Source: Sorex araneus
Lineage: Eukaryota; Chordata; Mammalia; Eulipotyphla; Soricidae
Direction: 5' to 3'
Assembly (NCBI RefSeq): GCF_027595985.1
Contig: NC_073303.1
Coordinates: 323,821,679-323,885,678 of the forward strand
DNA: 64,000 nucleotides
Under the pieces are notes generated by a model. That model did not search any database, was not told the origin of the DNA, and saw nothing but the letters and a program-made list of their open reading frames with translations. The position numbers were made by a program, and so were the translations under genes. Each line of letters opens with the position of its first letter. The stretch's first letter is position 1. Below are positions 31,282 to 43,159 of this stretch, piece by piece.

Positions 31282-31325
31282 GATCAAATAGGAAAAGGAC
31301 TGGAGAGTCCTTTTCCTATTTGATC
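31282..31325. repeat. Perfect hairpin, 20-bp stem, 4-nt loop
   Basis: gatcaaataggaaaaggact (31282-31301) is exactly complementary to 31306-31325; the loop is ggag. The right arm lies in what looks like the start of a degraded sense SINE (about 31300-31440). Confidence 0.95.
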
Positions 31326-31440
31326 ATATTTCTGACACCTAATATGATCCCCTGAGCACTATTAGGAATGATCGCTGAGCACAGAACCAGGAATAAATCC
31401 CAGGTACCACAGGTTTGGCTCAGAAACAAATAAAAAGACC
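31326..31440 (+). repeat. Degraded sense SINE body
   Basis: 'tatgatcccctgagcactat', 'gctgagcacagaaccaggaa' and an A-rich end 'cagaaacaaataaaaag'. Confidence 0.65.
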
Positions 31441-32379
31441 CCACAAATAACAACAGCAATAAAACCATTGATTAAAAAATATATATAAAAGATTTGAAAG
31501 CTTAACCTCCCTCCCTCTCTCAGTATTTGGGAATATGTTCTTGTTAGGAAATAGGGTCTTTACCGAGATCATTAACAGAAGTCTGTTACAGTGAGACTGG
31601 ACTGGACACACGCACAGAGGCATGCTCAGAGTGAGATGATGAACAGGCACAAGAAGATACCCTGGCCCAGGCCCTTCCTGGTACCTGCCGCGCAAGAGTG
31701 GGCCCGCAGGCACCCTTGTTCTCGGACTTCTGGCTTCCAGAGAGGAAAACATTTCTGTTGTTCAAAGCCATCAGCTCATGGTGCTTTGCTGCAGAGCCCC
31801 AGAGACTAATGCAGTTGGTATTTATGACTGTTCTCTCCCATGGAACATTCTTTCCAGCTTCCCCTGACCTGTGGCCCAGCCCTGGCTCCACGGGTTTCTT
31901 TTATGGGTGACGAAATACAATCCTGAAAAGACAAACAAGAACAAAAGAATAGAAAAAGGATGCCGGTTTCATCTTCCAATACAGAAGAACCATCAGCGTC
32001 CCCCTGCTGCGAACTTTTCTCTAACTGTTTGGGCAAGTGAGGTGTCAGGTCTCTTGCCTAATGCGGGCTGAGGAAGGGAGGTTCATTTTCTTGGAAATGA
32101 AGAAACGCCCTCCTCGCAGAGAACCCGTGTGGAGCTCCACAGAGTCAGTCTCTGTTCTTCCTGGTCCTGATCCCCAGAGGAGAAGGGAAAGGGGGCCAGC
32201 GAGAGGCAGAGGGAGGGAGTCACCAGCAGGGCTGCTGCGGGCCCATCCTTGAACCCACCTCAGCCCCAAGTGAGCCATTCTCCATTCCCATCTGCCCTTG
32301 GGCTGCCAGAGAGAGCCCTTGCAGGGCCCTTTCTTTTACGGACTGGAATCTATTCCTGACTCTTACAGAAGTGGACAGT
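31441..32379. other. Unique non-coding DNA
   Basis: Several overlapping open frames of 60-110 codons have no recognisable domain. No repeat is recognised. Confidence 0.5.
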
Positions 32380-32560
32380 GGGGCCGGGGTCACAGGACAG
32401 CGGGGAGGGCGTTTGCCTTGCATGAGACGGATCCAGGTTCGGTTCGATTCCTGACATGCCATATGATCCTCCGAGCACCACCAGGAATAATTCCTAAGTG
32501 CAGAGGCAGGAGTAACCCCTGAGCATCGTCACATGTATCCCCAAAAGCAAAAAAAAAAGG
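32380..32560 (+). mobile_element. SOR SINE, A-tailed type
   Basis: Head 'ggggccggggtcacaggaca', B box with a duplicated 'ggttc', body 'gagcaccaccaggaataatt', tail 'ccaaaagcaaaaaaaaaagg'. Confidence 0.88.
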
Positions 32561-32758
32561 CGGGGGCAGGTATGGGAACCCTAGACTGACCAGGATACAC
32601 AGATTTTTCAAGCATAATTCAAGCATGGCACTAAAACTGAGCATTTCACATATCACTCCAACCAGGTTGAAGTAGCCAGTTTTTTTTTTTTTCTTATACC
32701 ACAGAATCCAACTCTGGCAAGTAGTGTGGGGACGTGGGTTTGGGGGATTTATCATTTT

Positions 32759-32765
<7 letters not shown>

Positions 32766-32797
<32 letters not shown>
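32766..32797. repeat. (GT)n microsatellite
   Basis: About 16 GT units, immediately before the reversed tail of the next SINE. Confidence 0.95.
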
Positions 32798-32798
<1 letters not shown>

Positions 32799-32799
32799 T

Positions 32800-33110
32800 T
32801 GCTTTGCTTTTGGACCACATTCAGCAATGCTCAGGGCTTACTCCTGACTCTGTGCTCAAGGATCATTCCTGGAAGTGGTCATGGATGCTGGGGAATGAAT
32901 GGGGAGGAGGAGGGGGCATGGACAAAGCTAGTAAGTCCCTTAACTCTGGAATTATCTCTCCAGCCCTGCTCCGTGATTTTGCACCACATCTTGGTGGCAA
33001 TTGGGGGCTACTCGCAGCTCTGTGCTTGGGGGTTGCTCCCAACCAGGCTCAGGAGACCATGCGGGGTGGAATCCTGCCCCTGCGTGCAAAGCACTCTCTC
33101 TGGCCTGGAA
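32800..33110 (-). repeat. Two antisense SINEs
   Basis: About 32805-32965 (ttttggaccacattcagcaa, ending 'attatctctccagccct') and about 32985-33110 (gctactcgcagctctgtgct, ending 'gcactctctctggcct'). Confidence 0.75.
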
Positions 33111-34004
33111 CCCAGCACAGGTCCCCAAGCGGTAAACAAGTTCCGGTGGCACTGCCAACTGGGATCCCGGGTGCTGTCTCCGGAGCACCGTGACCGGGAG
33201 TGCAAGTGACAAGGGTACATACCCAGTGAACACTGCAGCCGAAATGTGCTCAGACGCCACAACTAAAGCATTCGAGCTTGGAGATCACCTGGGCAAGCAG
33301 AGAGTGAAGAGTGCCGGCGCTGCCACCAGGCGTGGCCGACCCCCAATGGCCACAAAGGGAAGGGAGGAGGGAGAAGCCAACAACAAATATCATAGGCCCA
33401 CCCAGCTGGTGCCCGGTTCATGCCCATGACTGAAGTGTGCGCTTTCATCTTCAATCCTTCTTCATTATTCGACAGTTGGGCAAACACTGGTGGCAAAGTC
33501 CCTTGCCACTTGGTCTTCTAGAACCGTGATGTCACTTCCCTGGGAAGAGGAGGCTCTGTTGCTTCTCGTGATCGCCTGGAGGAGTACTATGTAATGGAGG
33601 TGACCATGCGTAACCTCAAAAACTGGGTCAGGGAAGACTGCCTGCTTCCTGCAGACACGGGCGCCCAGCAGGAAGAGGCTTACTGGTTTTGAGCTACACT
33701 CAGGAGCAGGAAGAGAAGCGCAGAAGAGCCTGTTTGCCGGCTCAGCGGCCTGAGTTCCCAGTTTCAGAAACTTCCAGCCTGGGAGTGAGCGATTCCTCAC
33801 ACACGCCAGCCCCAGCCGCCGCCGATGGCTGAGTGAGACCATCTCAGCCACTCAGAGCCTCAGAGTCCTCACCAGGGACTGCTGGGCCCAGGATGGTTTC
33901 TGAGACAGCACCGGAACTCTCCACAATATGCTCCAAAACAGTCCTAGGACTATTTCCCCCCACAGATTGTTGCTGTTTTCGTTACATTTATTTTGGGGTT
34001 TGGA
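33111..34004. other. Unique non-coding DNA
   Basis: An open frame of 128 codons at 33465-33851 (minus strand) has no recognisable domain. The stretch is comparatively GC-rich near 33280-33370 and 33780-33840. Confidence 0.5.
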
Positions 34005-34195
34005 TTTTTGTTGTTGTTTTGGTTTGGGGCTTTTTTGTTTGTTTGTTCAGTTGGTTTATAGGCCACAACTGATGGTGCTTGGGGCTGACTTTTGGCTCAG
34101 GGCTTAAAAGGACCATTCAATGGCTGGGGGTAGAACTTGGGGCTCCTGCATGCTACTCAGTGCTCCAGCCCATTGAACTATAGCCCTGGCCCCCA
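34005..34195 (-). mobile_element. Antisense SINE, old
   Basis: Reversed tail with T/G-rich sequence, 'aggccacaactgatggtgct', and an end 'aactatagccctggcccc'. Confidence 0.65.
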
Positions 34196-34744
34196 TATTG
34201 TTACCGTGTTCATCAATTTCTTCTTGCCATAAACTCGGGGGGGTGCCCACACCCTGTGCTGGAGACTGAAGCAGGGCTCCGGCCCCTGGGCCCCCGCAGC
34301 CTCCCCCATCTCTAGTGACTGGAGCACTGATTGTTCCCTAATGACTCCACGAACACCTTAGCTGGAGCCCTTTGCACTGAAGGCTGTGTGCTGCTCTCTG
34401 AGCACCTGGGAGAGGGGACTTTCACTCCCCCGGCTGTCGGCACACAAGGTGTCAGCACACAGCTGCTTCCCTGTCTGACAGCTGCCCTAAATTATCTCCC
34501 CAAGGACCCCAAAGACGTGTCCAATAGAAACCAGTTCCCTTGAGTCCATCTGAACCCACCTCCCCCCCTCCCCGGGACATCTCATGCCTCAGTTGCTGCT
34601 GTGTCCTGTTCAGCTTCTTCCTCTTGCTAAATTTTACTATCCTCAATCCCTTACAGGGACTGTTTCTAGTACTTTCCATGGTATACGCTCCCCCACACAC
34701 ACTTTATCGAGGAATAATTGACAAATAAAATGTAACTGCACCAA
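34196..34744. other. Unique non-coding DNA
   Basis: No exon or repeat is recognised. Confidence 0.45.
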
Positions 34745-35200
34745 GGTCAGAGCAACTGTATAGTGGGGAAGGTACTTGCCATCAACACAACCAACCCTGG
34801 TTTGATCCCTGGCATCCCGTATGGTCACTTGGCCCCATCAGGAGTGATTGCTGAGTGCAGAGTCAGGAGTAAGCCCTGAGTACCTTGGGCTGTGACCCAA
34901 ACTGACCCCCCCCCCAAAAAAAAGACCCAAGTTCAATGTACAATGCTCAGGGGTAGAGCACAGGCTTTTCATGCTTAAGGTGCTGGGTTTGAACCCTAAA
35001 GGGAGGAGAAAGAAGAGGAGAAAGGAATAAAAGAGAAAGACAAGAGGTGGTAGTAAGGATGTAACTCAAGTGGCAGGGCATATGGTAAATATAAGCCACA
35101 TGGGGAACAGTTGGCAGGAACTGGATTCAGACAAAAGTCGCCCTAAGCTCTGCCAGGGGTGGCCCTATACCAGCCCCACAACAGAAGACAACTAGAAATT
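34745..35200 (+). repeat. Sense SINE followed by two degraded pieces
   Basis: The clear copy is about 34745-34925 (ggtcagagcaactgtatagt, 'tttgatccctggcatcccgt', tail 'cccccccaaaaaaaa'). About 34940-35000 and 35050-35180 show head- and body-like pieces. Confidence 0.7.
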
Positions 35201-35301
35201 TATTTGTCATTGACTTGCGATACTACGTTCTAGACCTATATAGTGTTTTTGTGGCCTTCTATCAAATAGTAAATTTCAAAACATCACATCCACCTTCTTT
35301 T

Positions 35302-36084
35302 TAAAAAAAATTTATTGATTTTTTAATTAGTGAGTCACAGTGAGGGTACAGTTACAGATTCACACATTTTCGTGCTTGTTTTTCCCTCATGCAATGTTTG
35401 AGAGCCCATCCCTCCACCAGTGTCCATTCTCCACCACCAATGAACCCAGTATCCCTCCCACCCCCCCAATCCCATTCCCCCCACCGCACCCCGCCTCTGT
35501 GGCAGGGCATTCCAATTTGATATCTCTCTTTCCTTTTGTGTGTTGTGGTTTGAAATAGGGGTATTGAGTGGTCATCCTGTTCAGTCTCTAGTCTACTTTC
35601 AGCACGCATCTCCCTTCCCTCACGGGATTTCCAATCACATTTTACTTGGTGTTTCCTTCTCTATCTGGGATGACTTTCCCCAGCGTGTGAGGCCAGCTTC
35701 CAAGCTATGGAGCCAACCTCCTGGTATTATGTACTACTATTCTTGGGTATTAGTCTCCAACTCTGTTATTTTATATTCCACAGATGAGTGTGATCTTTCT
35801 ATGTCTGTCCCTCTCTTTCTGGCTCATTTCACTTAGCATGATACTTTCCATGTTGATCCACTTATATGCAAAGTTCATGACTTCATCTTTTCTAACAGCT
35901 GCATAGTATTCCATTGTATAGATGTACCAAAGTTTCTTTAACCAGTCATCTGTTCTTAGGCACTTGATTTTTTCCCAGATTCTGGTTATTGTAAACAGTG
36001 CAGTGATGAACATGTAAGAGCAGATATCATTTCGACTATACTTTTTAGTTTCTCCAGGATATATTGCCAGAAGTGATATTGCTG
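35302..36084 (-). mobile_element. 5'-truncated L1 3' end, antisense, with TSD
   Basis: The minus strand reads the ORF2 C-terminus from 36084 (LLAIYPGETKKYSRNDIC, MFITALFTITRIWEKIKC, WYIYTMEYYAAVRKDEVMNF), then the 3' UTR with its G-rich tract and a reversed A tail at 35303-35320. An exact 16-bp TSD (acatccaccttctttt) flanks it at 35286-35301 and 36085-36100. The last ORF2 segment is open for 105 codons, so the copy is fairly young. Confidence 0.93.
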
Positions 36085-36246
36085 ACATCCACCTTCTTTT
36101 GATGCGATCACATCTACCTTGCTCCTAGATAATTTTTTCTAAACGAAAGCCCCTTCTCAAATACACAACAGGTGTTTGATTAATACTCGATTGTATTTTC
36201 TTCTTGTTTTCTGCTGGTTGCATTTTACTTTTAAAACAACATTTCA

Positions 36247-36388
36247 GGGGCCAGAACAATAGTACAGTGGGGAAGGTGTTTGCCTTGTATCCCATATGGT
36301 CTTCCAGCACTGCCAGGAGTAGTTCCTGAGCACAGAGCCAAATGTAACCTCTGAACATCACTGGATGTTGCTCAAAAGCAAACAAACA
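36247..36388 (+). mobile_element. SOR SINE with deleted B box
   Basis: 'ggggccagaacaatagtaca' head jumps from 'tttgccttgta' straight to 'tcccatatggtcttcc', so about 30 bp including the B box are missing. Tail 'caaaagcaaacaaac'. Confidence 0.8.
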
Positions 36389-36529
36389 TTTCAACTCCTA
36401 CTTTGAATGAAATTCATGTTAGAGAATGATTTGAAGTAAATGCGATTTTCTGCCTGCGTCCTTCTTCCTCTTTCATCTGTGTCATCTTCATTACACCTGA
36501 TTAATTTTGTTTCTTGTTTTCTTTTTGTT

Positions 36530-36685
36530 TCTGAGTCACACTCAGCAGAACTCGGGTCTGTAACCGGTTTAGTCCTCGAAGATCACTCCTGGCAGTTCTC
36601 AGGGACTGTGCAGTGCATGGGGTCAACCCTGGCCTTCTGCATGCAGAGCATGTGCTCCAGCCAGTTGAGCTGACTCTCTGGCCCC
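36530..36685 (-). mobile_element. SOR SINE, antisense, old
   Basis: Starts 'ttgtttctgagtcacactca' and ends 'gctgactctctggcccca'. Confidence 0.7.
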
Positions 36686-36704
36686 ATCATTCTAGTATAG
36701 GAAT

Positions 36705-36842
36705 TAAGACGTGTGCCTTGCATGTGGTCAGTTCAAGTTTGATCCCTGGTACTTCATGGTCCCTCAAGCACTGTCAGAAGTGACCCCTAAACACAGAGCC
36801 AGAAATAACCCCTTAACATTACCAGGTAAGTCCCCCAAACAG
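36705..36842 (+). mobile_element. SOR SINE, sense, 5' truncated
   Basis: From 'gtgccttgcatgtggtcagt' with body 'aaacacagagccagaaataa'. Confidence 0.75.
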
Positions 36843-36859
36843 AAGCCTATATGAGCCTT

Positions 36860-37035
36860 TATGTGGTTTTGTTCTTGGTTTGGAGCCACACCAGGCAGTG
36901 CTTAGAGGTTATGACCAACTCTGCGTGGGGGTCACTCTGTTTGGAGGACTCGACACGGTATCAGGAACAGAACCTGGGACCCCTGCATACAAAATGTGTG
37001 CTCTCACCTGCATAGCTATCACTCTGGTGCCTAGA
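36860..37035 (-). mobile_element. SOR SINE, antisense, old
   Basis: 'ttggagccacaccaggcagt', 'gaacagaacctgggacccct', end 'agctatcactctggtgcct'. Confidence 0.7.
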
Positions 37036-37039
37036 ACCT

Positions 37040-37734
37040 CTGTTCTCACCATACTCTGCCGCTGGAAGATTATTTGTGAATCTCTTTGGAAATCATTTCT
37101 ACCACTTGGAAATGATTTCTAATGCAATGGACCATTTCCTTCCTGAAAAATGGGCTTTTCAAGGCTTCATTGCCCAGTTGATTAAGAGTTTCAGCCTCTT
37201 CTCCTCTTCGGAATTGCCGCATCTCCCTTTAGCACATTATCATGCTTAAGACCAGTCAAATCCCAACACTGGCCTTCTTTTACTTTCAGAGAAACCAGCC
37301 CATATTCTAGTGAACTGGCCATTTTGCTCCCAAATACTGAATGGCACTTTGTATTCAACTCAGGCATCCATGTTTATTTGCAAATTGCCAGGACACATTT
37401 ACCTGACTTAGTTACCTGACTTGACGAAACCTAACACCGTAAATGCAAGAGCAAAAAGTGCATTCTATTAAGATCAGGATGTTATTGTCTGAAAAGCTCG
37501 TGTTTTTGATGTTTCTCAAGTGAATGCCCTTTCAATACACCTTCAACATTCACGCTTTGCCAAGTAGGTATGAGACTTATTTCAAAACTTTCAGTGTATT
37601 TTGTGCCAACCCAGAATTTTTTATTCAAATCCTTCTGCAGAGTTCTGGTCAACATTCCCTGACCCATTTTTCCCCTCATAAATGTTTATGAGTAATCAAG
37701 TTACAACTTTTCCCAAACTAGAATTCCCAAACTT
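37040..37734. other. Unique non-coding DNA
   Basis: No exon or repeat is recognised; it has a moderately AT-rich composition. Confidence 0.5.
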
Positions 37735-37900
37735 ATGCCCGGCAAGCCACTGAGAGTATCCCACCCGCACGGCAGAGACTGCCCAGCTACCCATATTCGA
37801 TATGCCAAAAACATGACAAGTCTCACAATGGAGACGTTCCTGGTGCCTGCTCGAGCAAACCGATGAGCAACGGGATGACAGTGATATAGTGACAGTGATG
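37735..37900 (+). mobile_element. RTE-tailed SINE, headless
   Basis: Begins inside the RTE leader part ('cccggcaagccactgagagt') and runs to the RTE 3' part with a CAGTGA/TATAGTGA tail. The tRNA-like head is absent, so it is either 5' truncated or a headless form. Confidence 0.85.
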
Positions 37901-37934
37901 TGAATGGAATTTCCACATTCAAAATGTAGGTGTG

Positions 37935-39397
37935 CAAAATACAAAGACAATCTACAGAATGGGAAAGGATGTTTACGCAGTACCCATCCAATAAAGGGTT
38001 GATAACAAGGATATACAATGCACTGGTTGAACTCCACAAGAAGAAAACTGCCAACCTGATCAAAAAATGGGGTGATGAAATGATCAGAAACTTTCCCAAA
38101 GAAGAAATCCAAATAGCTCAGAGGCACATGAGAAAATGTTCAACATCACTAATCATCAGGGAGATGCAGATAAAAACAACAATGAGATATCATCTCACAC
38201 CACAGAGACTGGCCCACATCCCAAAAAACAAAAGCGACCGGTGTTGGCGTGGATGTGGGGAGAAAGGGACCCTCCTTCACTGCTGGTGGGAATGCCAACT
38301 GGTTCAGCCCTTTTGGAAAACAATATGGACGATTCTCAGAAAGTTATAAATTGAGATTCCATTTTCTAAACATTTTCTAAAAGTTAGAAATTGAGCTTCC
38401 ATTCCATTCCAGCAATACCACTCCTGGGAATATATCCCAGAGAGGCAAAAAGGTATAGTAGAGATGACATCTGCATTTCTATGTTCATTGCCGCACTTTT
38501 TACAATAGCCACAATATGGAAAAAAACAGAGTGCCCCAAATCAGATGACTGGTTAAAGAAACTCTGGTATATCTACACAATGGAATACTACGTAGCTGTC
38601 AGAAAAGATGAAGTCATGAACTTTGCATATAAGTGGATCAACATGGAAAGTATCATGCTGAGTGAAATGAGTCAGAAAGAAAGAAACGGGGGCTGGAGCG
38701 ATAGCACAGCGGGTAGGGCGTTTGCCTTGCACGAGGCCGACCCAAGTTCTAATCCCAGCGTCCCATATGGTCCCCTGAGCACCGCCAGGGGTGATTCCTG
38801 AGTGAAGAGCCAGGAATAACCCCTGTGCATCGCCGGGTGTGACCCAAAAAAACCAAAAAAAAAAAAAAAAGAAAGAAAGAAACGTACATAGAAAGATTGC
38901 ACTCATATGTGGAATATAAAGTAGCTGAGAGGTACAAGCTTACAATGATGCAATTTCTGGCAGATATTTCTCTGGACTTAGTTACTAAAGTACTAAAATA
39001 CAGAAATCCAAACCCGTGTGGCTGCTAGTGCGGCCTCTCGACCTCATATCTCTTCATTCTCAGCAATGGAAAACAAATTATCAAATGCTTTCTTTTCAGC
39101 AGGTCGACTTTAGGGGGGAGAAACTCCAAATCAATAATAGTGAGTTTTGTGTTGAAATATTGAATGTAATCAAAGTAAAGTGAAAGTAAAGTGAAATTTA
39201 CCAGTTACACATGCGGGTTGGGGGGCTGGGGAGGTGGGGGCAAGGGTGGAGGTATACTGTGATTCTTGATGGTGGAATATGTGCTCTGGTGAAGGGATGG
39301 GTGTTCGAGCATTGTATAACTGAGACTTAAACCTGAAAGCTTTGTAACTTTCCACATGGTGATTCAATAAAAGAATAAATTAAAAGAAAACAAAACC
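37935..39397 (+). mobile_element. 5'-truncated L1 3' end with TSD and a nested SINE
   Basis: ORF2 C-terminal region from 37936 ([18 protein letters not shown], then [37 protein letters not shown]). It includes an intact zinc-knuckle-like motif, C-x3-C-x7-H-x4-C, coded at 38242-38295. After a short break with a duplicated 'aaattgag' stretch (38349-38396), ORF2 resumes at 38391 (IPAIPLLGIYPREAKRYSRD) and reaches its end around 38690, where a SINE has inserted. The 3' UTR follows to an A-rich end. TSD 'aaaatgtaggtgtg' at 37921-37934 and 39398-39411. Confidence 0.93.
38688..38869 (+). mobile_element. SOR SINE, A-tailed type, young, inside L1
   Basis: Complete: 'ggggctggagcgatagcaca' head, intact body, A tail of about 15. 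An exact 14-bp TSD 'agaaagaaagaaac' at 38674-38687 and 38870-38883. It inserted after the L1 copy it interrupts. Confidence 0.96.
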
Positions 39398-39410
39398 AAA
39401 ATGTAGGTGT

Positions 39411-39545
39411 GGGAGAAATAGCACAGCGGGTAGGGCACTTGTCTCCCATGCATCTGACCCAAGCCAGCGTCGCCTAGAGCCCCTCAAGTCCCGCCAGGAG
39501 TGAGAGCAGCTGGGTGTGGCCCAAACCACACCCCCCAAAATAAAA
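39411..39545 (+). mobile_element. SOR SINE, partly deleted
   Basis: Head 'gggagaaatagcacagcggg' is good. The body is shortened (cccgccaggagtgagagcag) and the end is 'ccccccaaaataaaa'. Confidence 0.75.
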
Positions 39546-40200
39546 TTTAAATAGTGTTAATTTTTTAACATTATTTGTGTGGTGTAAGCCAGTATTTCTC
39601 AACCTTCCTCTGCCCGTCTCCTTCTGGGCTTGTTTCCTTCCTGTGCGCCAGTCTAATGCGGTGGTTCTGTAGCTAATGTGATCTTCACCTAGAGCCCTCT
39701 TGGCATATCCTGGGACCCTGCCCCCCCTCTCTCCCCCCAACCCCCCGCAGGGGCCACCAGGCTCCTGGCTGAGGAACTGGTCTAAACCGCATTCAAAGAG
39801 AAGAACTCAACCTTCCACCACGTGCCTCAGTTCTCTGGCTCTCCCACTGCGCCGCACCCACTGCGCCCCCTGCTGGCTGGCCTGGAGCAGCCCTGGCCCC
39901 TGGGCTGGTGGGAGCACCGTGGGGTGACTGAAGTGGAGCGCAGCCTCAGCAAGACTTCACTGCTTTGCCCACCCCACAGGGCTGTTTCTCAGGATGGCGG
40001 GAAGCGGGTGCCGGGGCAAACTGCAGTCAGGCTCATGGGATCCCCAGTCTCCAGCACTGCCCCCACACTGGGGCCCTCCTGGGAGTTGGATCCGGAGTCC
40101 AGCTTCACACCCAGACTTCACCAGATAGAAATTCACTAGGCAAACGTGTTCTCTTCCTAGGAGACCTACAGGGCTTTCTCCCAATGCTATTTCTGTCCTT
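39546..40200. other. Unique, locally GC-rich DNA
   Basis: Open frames of 75-144 codons (39700-40399) include no recognisable domain. No repeat is recognised. Confidence 0.45.
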
Positions 40201-40380
40201 TTATTTATTTATTTTGGAGGCTTTGGGCCGCACTGGCAATGCTCAGGGTTTACTCCTGGCTCTGCATTCAGGGATTGCTCCTGGCAGGCTTGAGAAACTA
40301 TTTGGGATGCTGGGCATGAAACCTGGGTCTGCCATGTTTAAGGCAAGCACTCTACCCACTGCCTTATTGCCTGGGCCCCT
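40201..40380 (-). mobile_element. SOR SINE, antisense
   Basis: 'tttatttattttggaggctt', 'gcaatgctcagggtttactc', reversed head 'ctgccttattgcctgggcccc'. Confidence 0.8.
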
Positions 40381-40473
40381 CTCGAGTATCTATGCTTAAG
40401 ATTGCACATAACTACACAATAAATACACTGCAAGTTTTATTGTCTTTACCGTTTCCCTCTTTGGGTCTTCATA

Positions 40474-40708
40474 TCACTGTATCACTGTCATCTGGTTGTT
40501 CGTCGATTTACTCAAGCAGGCACCAGTAATGTCTCTATTCTTCCCAGTCTTGAAATTTTAGCAGCCTCTCCTTACTCGTCTTTCCCAATGATTGGAGACT
40601 CTTTCAGGGTCAGGGGAATGAGACCTATCGTTACTGTTTTTGGTGTGCCGAATACGCCACGGGGAGCTTGCCAGGCTCTGCCCGTGCAGGCGGGATACTC
40701 TCAGTCTT
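40474..40708 (-). mobile_element. Internally deleted RTE derivative
   Basis: Second copy with the same architecture as 14016-14290: RTE leader (about 40708-40550) joined to the RTE 3' end (about 40540-40474), both with the additional leader segment that the SINEs lack ('ggctgctaaaatttcaagac' on the minus strand). The join falls at about the same place as in the 14 kb copy, so these are members of one family and not independent deletions. Confidence 0.87.
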
Positions 40709-41929
40709 CACAGGGACTAAAATCTCCATCCCAACTCCCTCTGACATGTGAGCTCACTATGATCAAAAAATATTGAACGCTCTGCAACCTCAAGTGACAT
40801 GACCTCTGTCTCCAGTTCAGCATTAGCAGGAATCGGGCCAAAGCAACGTCCCCGACTCGTGAGCAATCTACCCACATACTGCTTATGCTATTAATGTATT
40901 TCCACTTATAAACACGTTCTCACTCCTTCCCAAATCATCTGCTCCTTCTACTGCTGATGAGTGAATGTATGGAGCAAGAACTCGAGGTAGCAGTCTCCCA
41001 GGCCCACGGATGGCTGTGAGTAACCTCTGTACCCAGTTTGAGAAGTGGGGGAAAGTGGGGGAGAAGTTGTTTCTGATGCTCACACTCAGAAACAACTGAG
41101 AAATCTTGGTTGAGACACTAGAGCAACTTCCTGGAAAATTTTCCATACATTTTCCAGCAGTCCTGCTGGAGGATGAAGCCCCATGCAGAGTCTCTGACAA
41201 GGCCTTGACTCGGGCCACCTTCTCTCAGAACTCGGGCCCTGCAGTTACTTCATGACATGTCTGACTTCTCACATATTTAGTGTTGGAGAACTTCTCAGAC
41301 CTGACCACTTTTTTTTTTTTTTTTTTTTTTTTTGCCTAAGGAGCAAATTCAACAGTAAGGCCAAAAGTCAGGGCCAGTTCCTCAAGAGATTGCTCAGGTC
41401 CTAGGGCAGCACAAAACATTCAAGTGATTCAGCAGTTTCTCGCTCTGGGTGGATGTCAAAATAAATCACCTAGATAAAGACTCAAGTAAAGACTCAATAG
41501 CTTTGTATGGTGGAAACTGGTAGTAGTCAATTACTTCTTTCTTGCTGATAAAAGGTAGATCAAGCTTACAGTTGCCTAGCTAGAGACTACATTTCCCAGA
41601 TACCCAGGAGGGTTAGGTTTGGCCAAGTGACTAAATGATTAAGTGACTCGGCAATGAGCAACTTCCGTCTCTTTGCTTGAAAGGAAGTTGCATATCTTGA
41701 ACTTCTGCTCCTTGTCCTCACTTGAGTTGGTAAATCAAAGTGGCCAGCTTGGACCAGGCATTTAGCCAGTTCCTAGTTTGACCATTTCATTGTGGTTAGA
41801 TTCATTTCAGAGTCATTTTGATTGAACAATGGGGCCTTAGAACATTTTGTGCTATGAGCCACTCTAAGAGGTTTCACTCTGGTGAAAACTCTAGATCCTA
41901 TTCAGGAAAATCAAGTCTTTATAAAATAA
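40709..41929. other. Unique non-coding DNA
   Basis: Contains a run of about 25 T at 41309-41333 with no recognisable retroelement attached. No exon is recognised. Confidence 0.5.

Positions 41930-41974
<45 letters not shown>
41930..41974. repeat. (CA)n microsatellite
   Basis: About 22 CA units. Confidence 0.96.
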
Positions 41975-41980
<6 letters not shown>

Positions 41981-42264
41981 TCAGAGGGAGAAGCCAACAG
42001 TCTGCAGCACATGCTTTATATGCAAGAATCCCAAGGATTGGAGGGAGTGACCTGGTGTTGCTATGTGGTTAATACTAGGCAGTACTCAGATTACCAGAAA
42101 ATGCAGAAATCCTTCAACCCAGCCCTTCAGTTCTTTGAGAAACACATCTCCAAAATCATTCCCGGAGCTCCAGCAAGACACCCTCTGAGGGTGTGCTATT
42201 CATGGTGATGGGGTGCTGGAGGTCAACACAGAGCTGTGGTTGTAGATCCTGTGAGTACTAACTG

Positions 42265-42410
42265 CTGAGACTGGAGGGGTGCTTCATGGGTTGAGTGTGT
42301 ACCAACCACGCCCCCCAGCACTTCTGGGATGACCCCCAGGCACAGAGCCTGACGAGTCCCTGAGCATTCTGAGGTATGACCCTACCCAAAGAGAAATAAA
42401 CAAAACCCCA
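42265..42410 (+). repeat. Degraded sense SINE
   Basis: 'tgagactggaggggtgcttc', 'ggcacagagcctgacgagtc', end 'cccaaagagaaataaac'. Confidence 0.55.
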
Positions 42411-42570
42411 TAGAGTGGTTTAAGAACTATACTTACTAATATTTGTGACGATGTGGATGAGCTGGACCACACACATTGTTTTCTAGAAACAGGATCGTCA
42501 CATCCAATCACTTTGAAGATAAATTTAGTGCAAACTACAGTTGGGGTGAGGGAAGTAAAAAGTAAAAAGA

Positions 42571-42650
42571 GAGGGAGGGAGAAAGAGAGAGACAGAGACA
42601 GATACACAGAGAGACAGAGACAGAGACACAGAAAGAAACAGAGAGAATAG
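42571..42650. repeat. GA-rich simple repeat
   Basis: Imperfect gaga and cagaga units; gives a spurious charged open frame. Confidence 0.85.
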
Positions 42651-42654
42651 GCCC

Positions 42655-43159
42655 TAAATGAAGTCACTTGTGTTCAGGTCCCATGTCACCAACTAGAAAT
42701 TCATACCCAACCTAATTGCAGTTTGAGCTTGTCCCAGGAACATGGCCTTTAACTGGGTAATCTGGAATTTCCTGATCACTACTAACAAAATAATCTACGT
42801 AATAGCCCTTACTGTTCCCCAGAGAAAGTGAAGGTGACCTAGCCTGAAACACTCACTCTTCTGACCTCAGTTCCTGTCTTCCATTTTTTGCATTTCTTCA
42901 GAACACCTTTCTGCATAGTACCTGGGATACTACTGATTCACAAATCATTGAATATGACCAATTAGATCTTCAAATTTATTCACACTACTATAGGATCACA
43001 TAGGTGTAATCTATGACAATCCCACCGATAGAATTATCCACAAGAGATGTTAAGTACATATGTCTAGATATACACGTAGGTCCACAGTAGCTTACATGGA
43101 CCTACTTAGCTCAGAAGGATGCTCTTAAATTTCAGGATTGCACACTTGCAGACTTTTTC
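42655..43159. other. Unique non-coding DNA
   Basis: No exon or repeat is recognised. Confidence 0.5.

Noticed and set aside
39700-40399. GC-rich overlapping open frames that might be a gene
   Set aside because: The last third overlaps an antisense SINE and the rest shows no recognisable protein motif; GC content alone explains the frame lengths.
41309-41333. Run of T as the tail of an antisense retroelement
   Set aside because: The sequence to its right matches none of the SINE, L1 or X families in this window, and I found no TSD.
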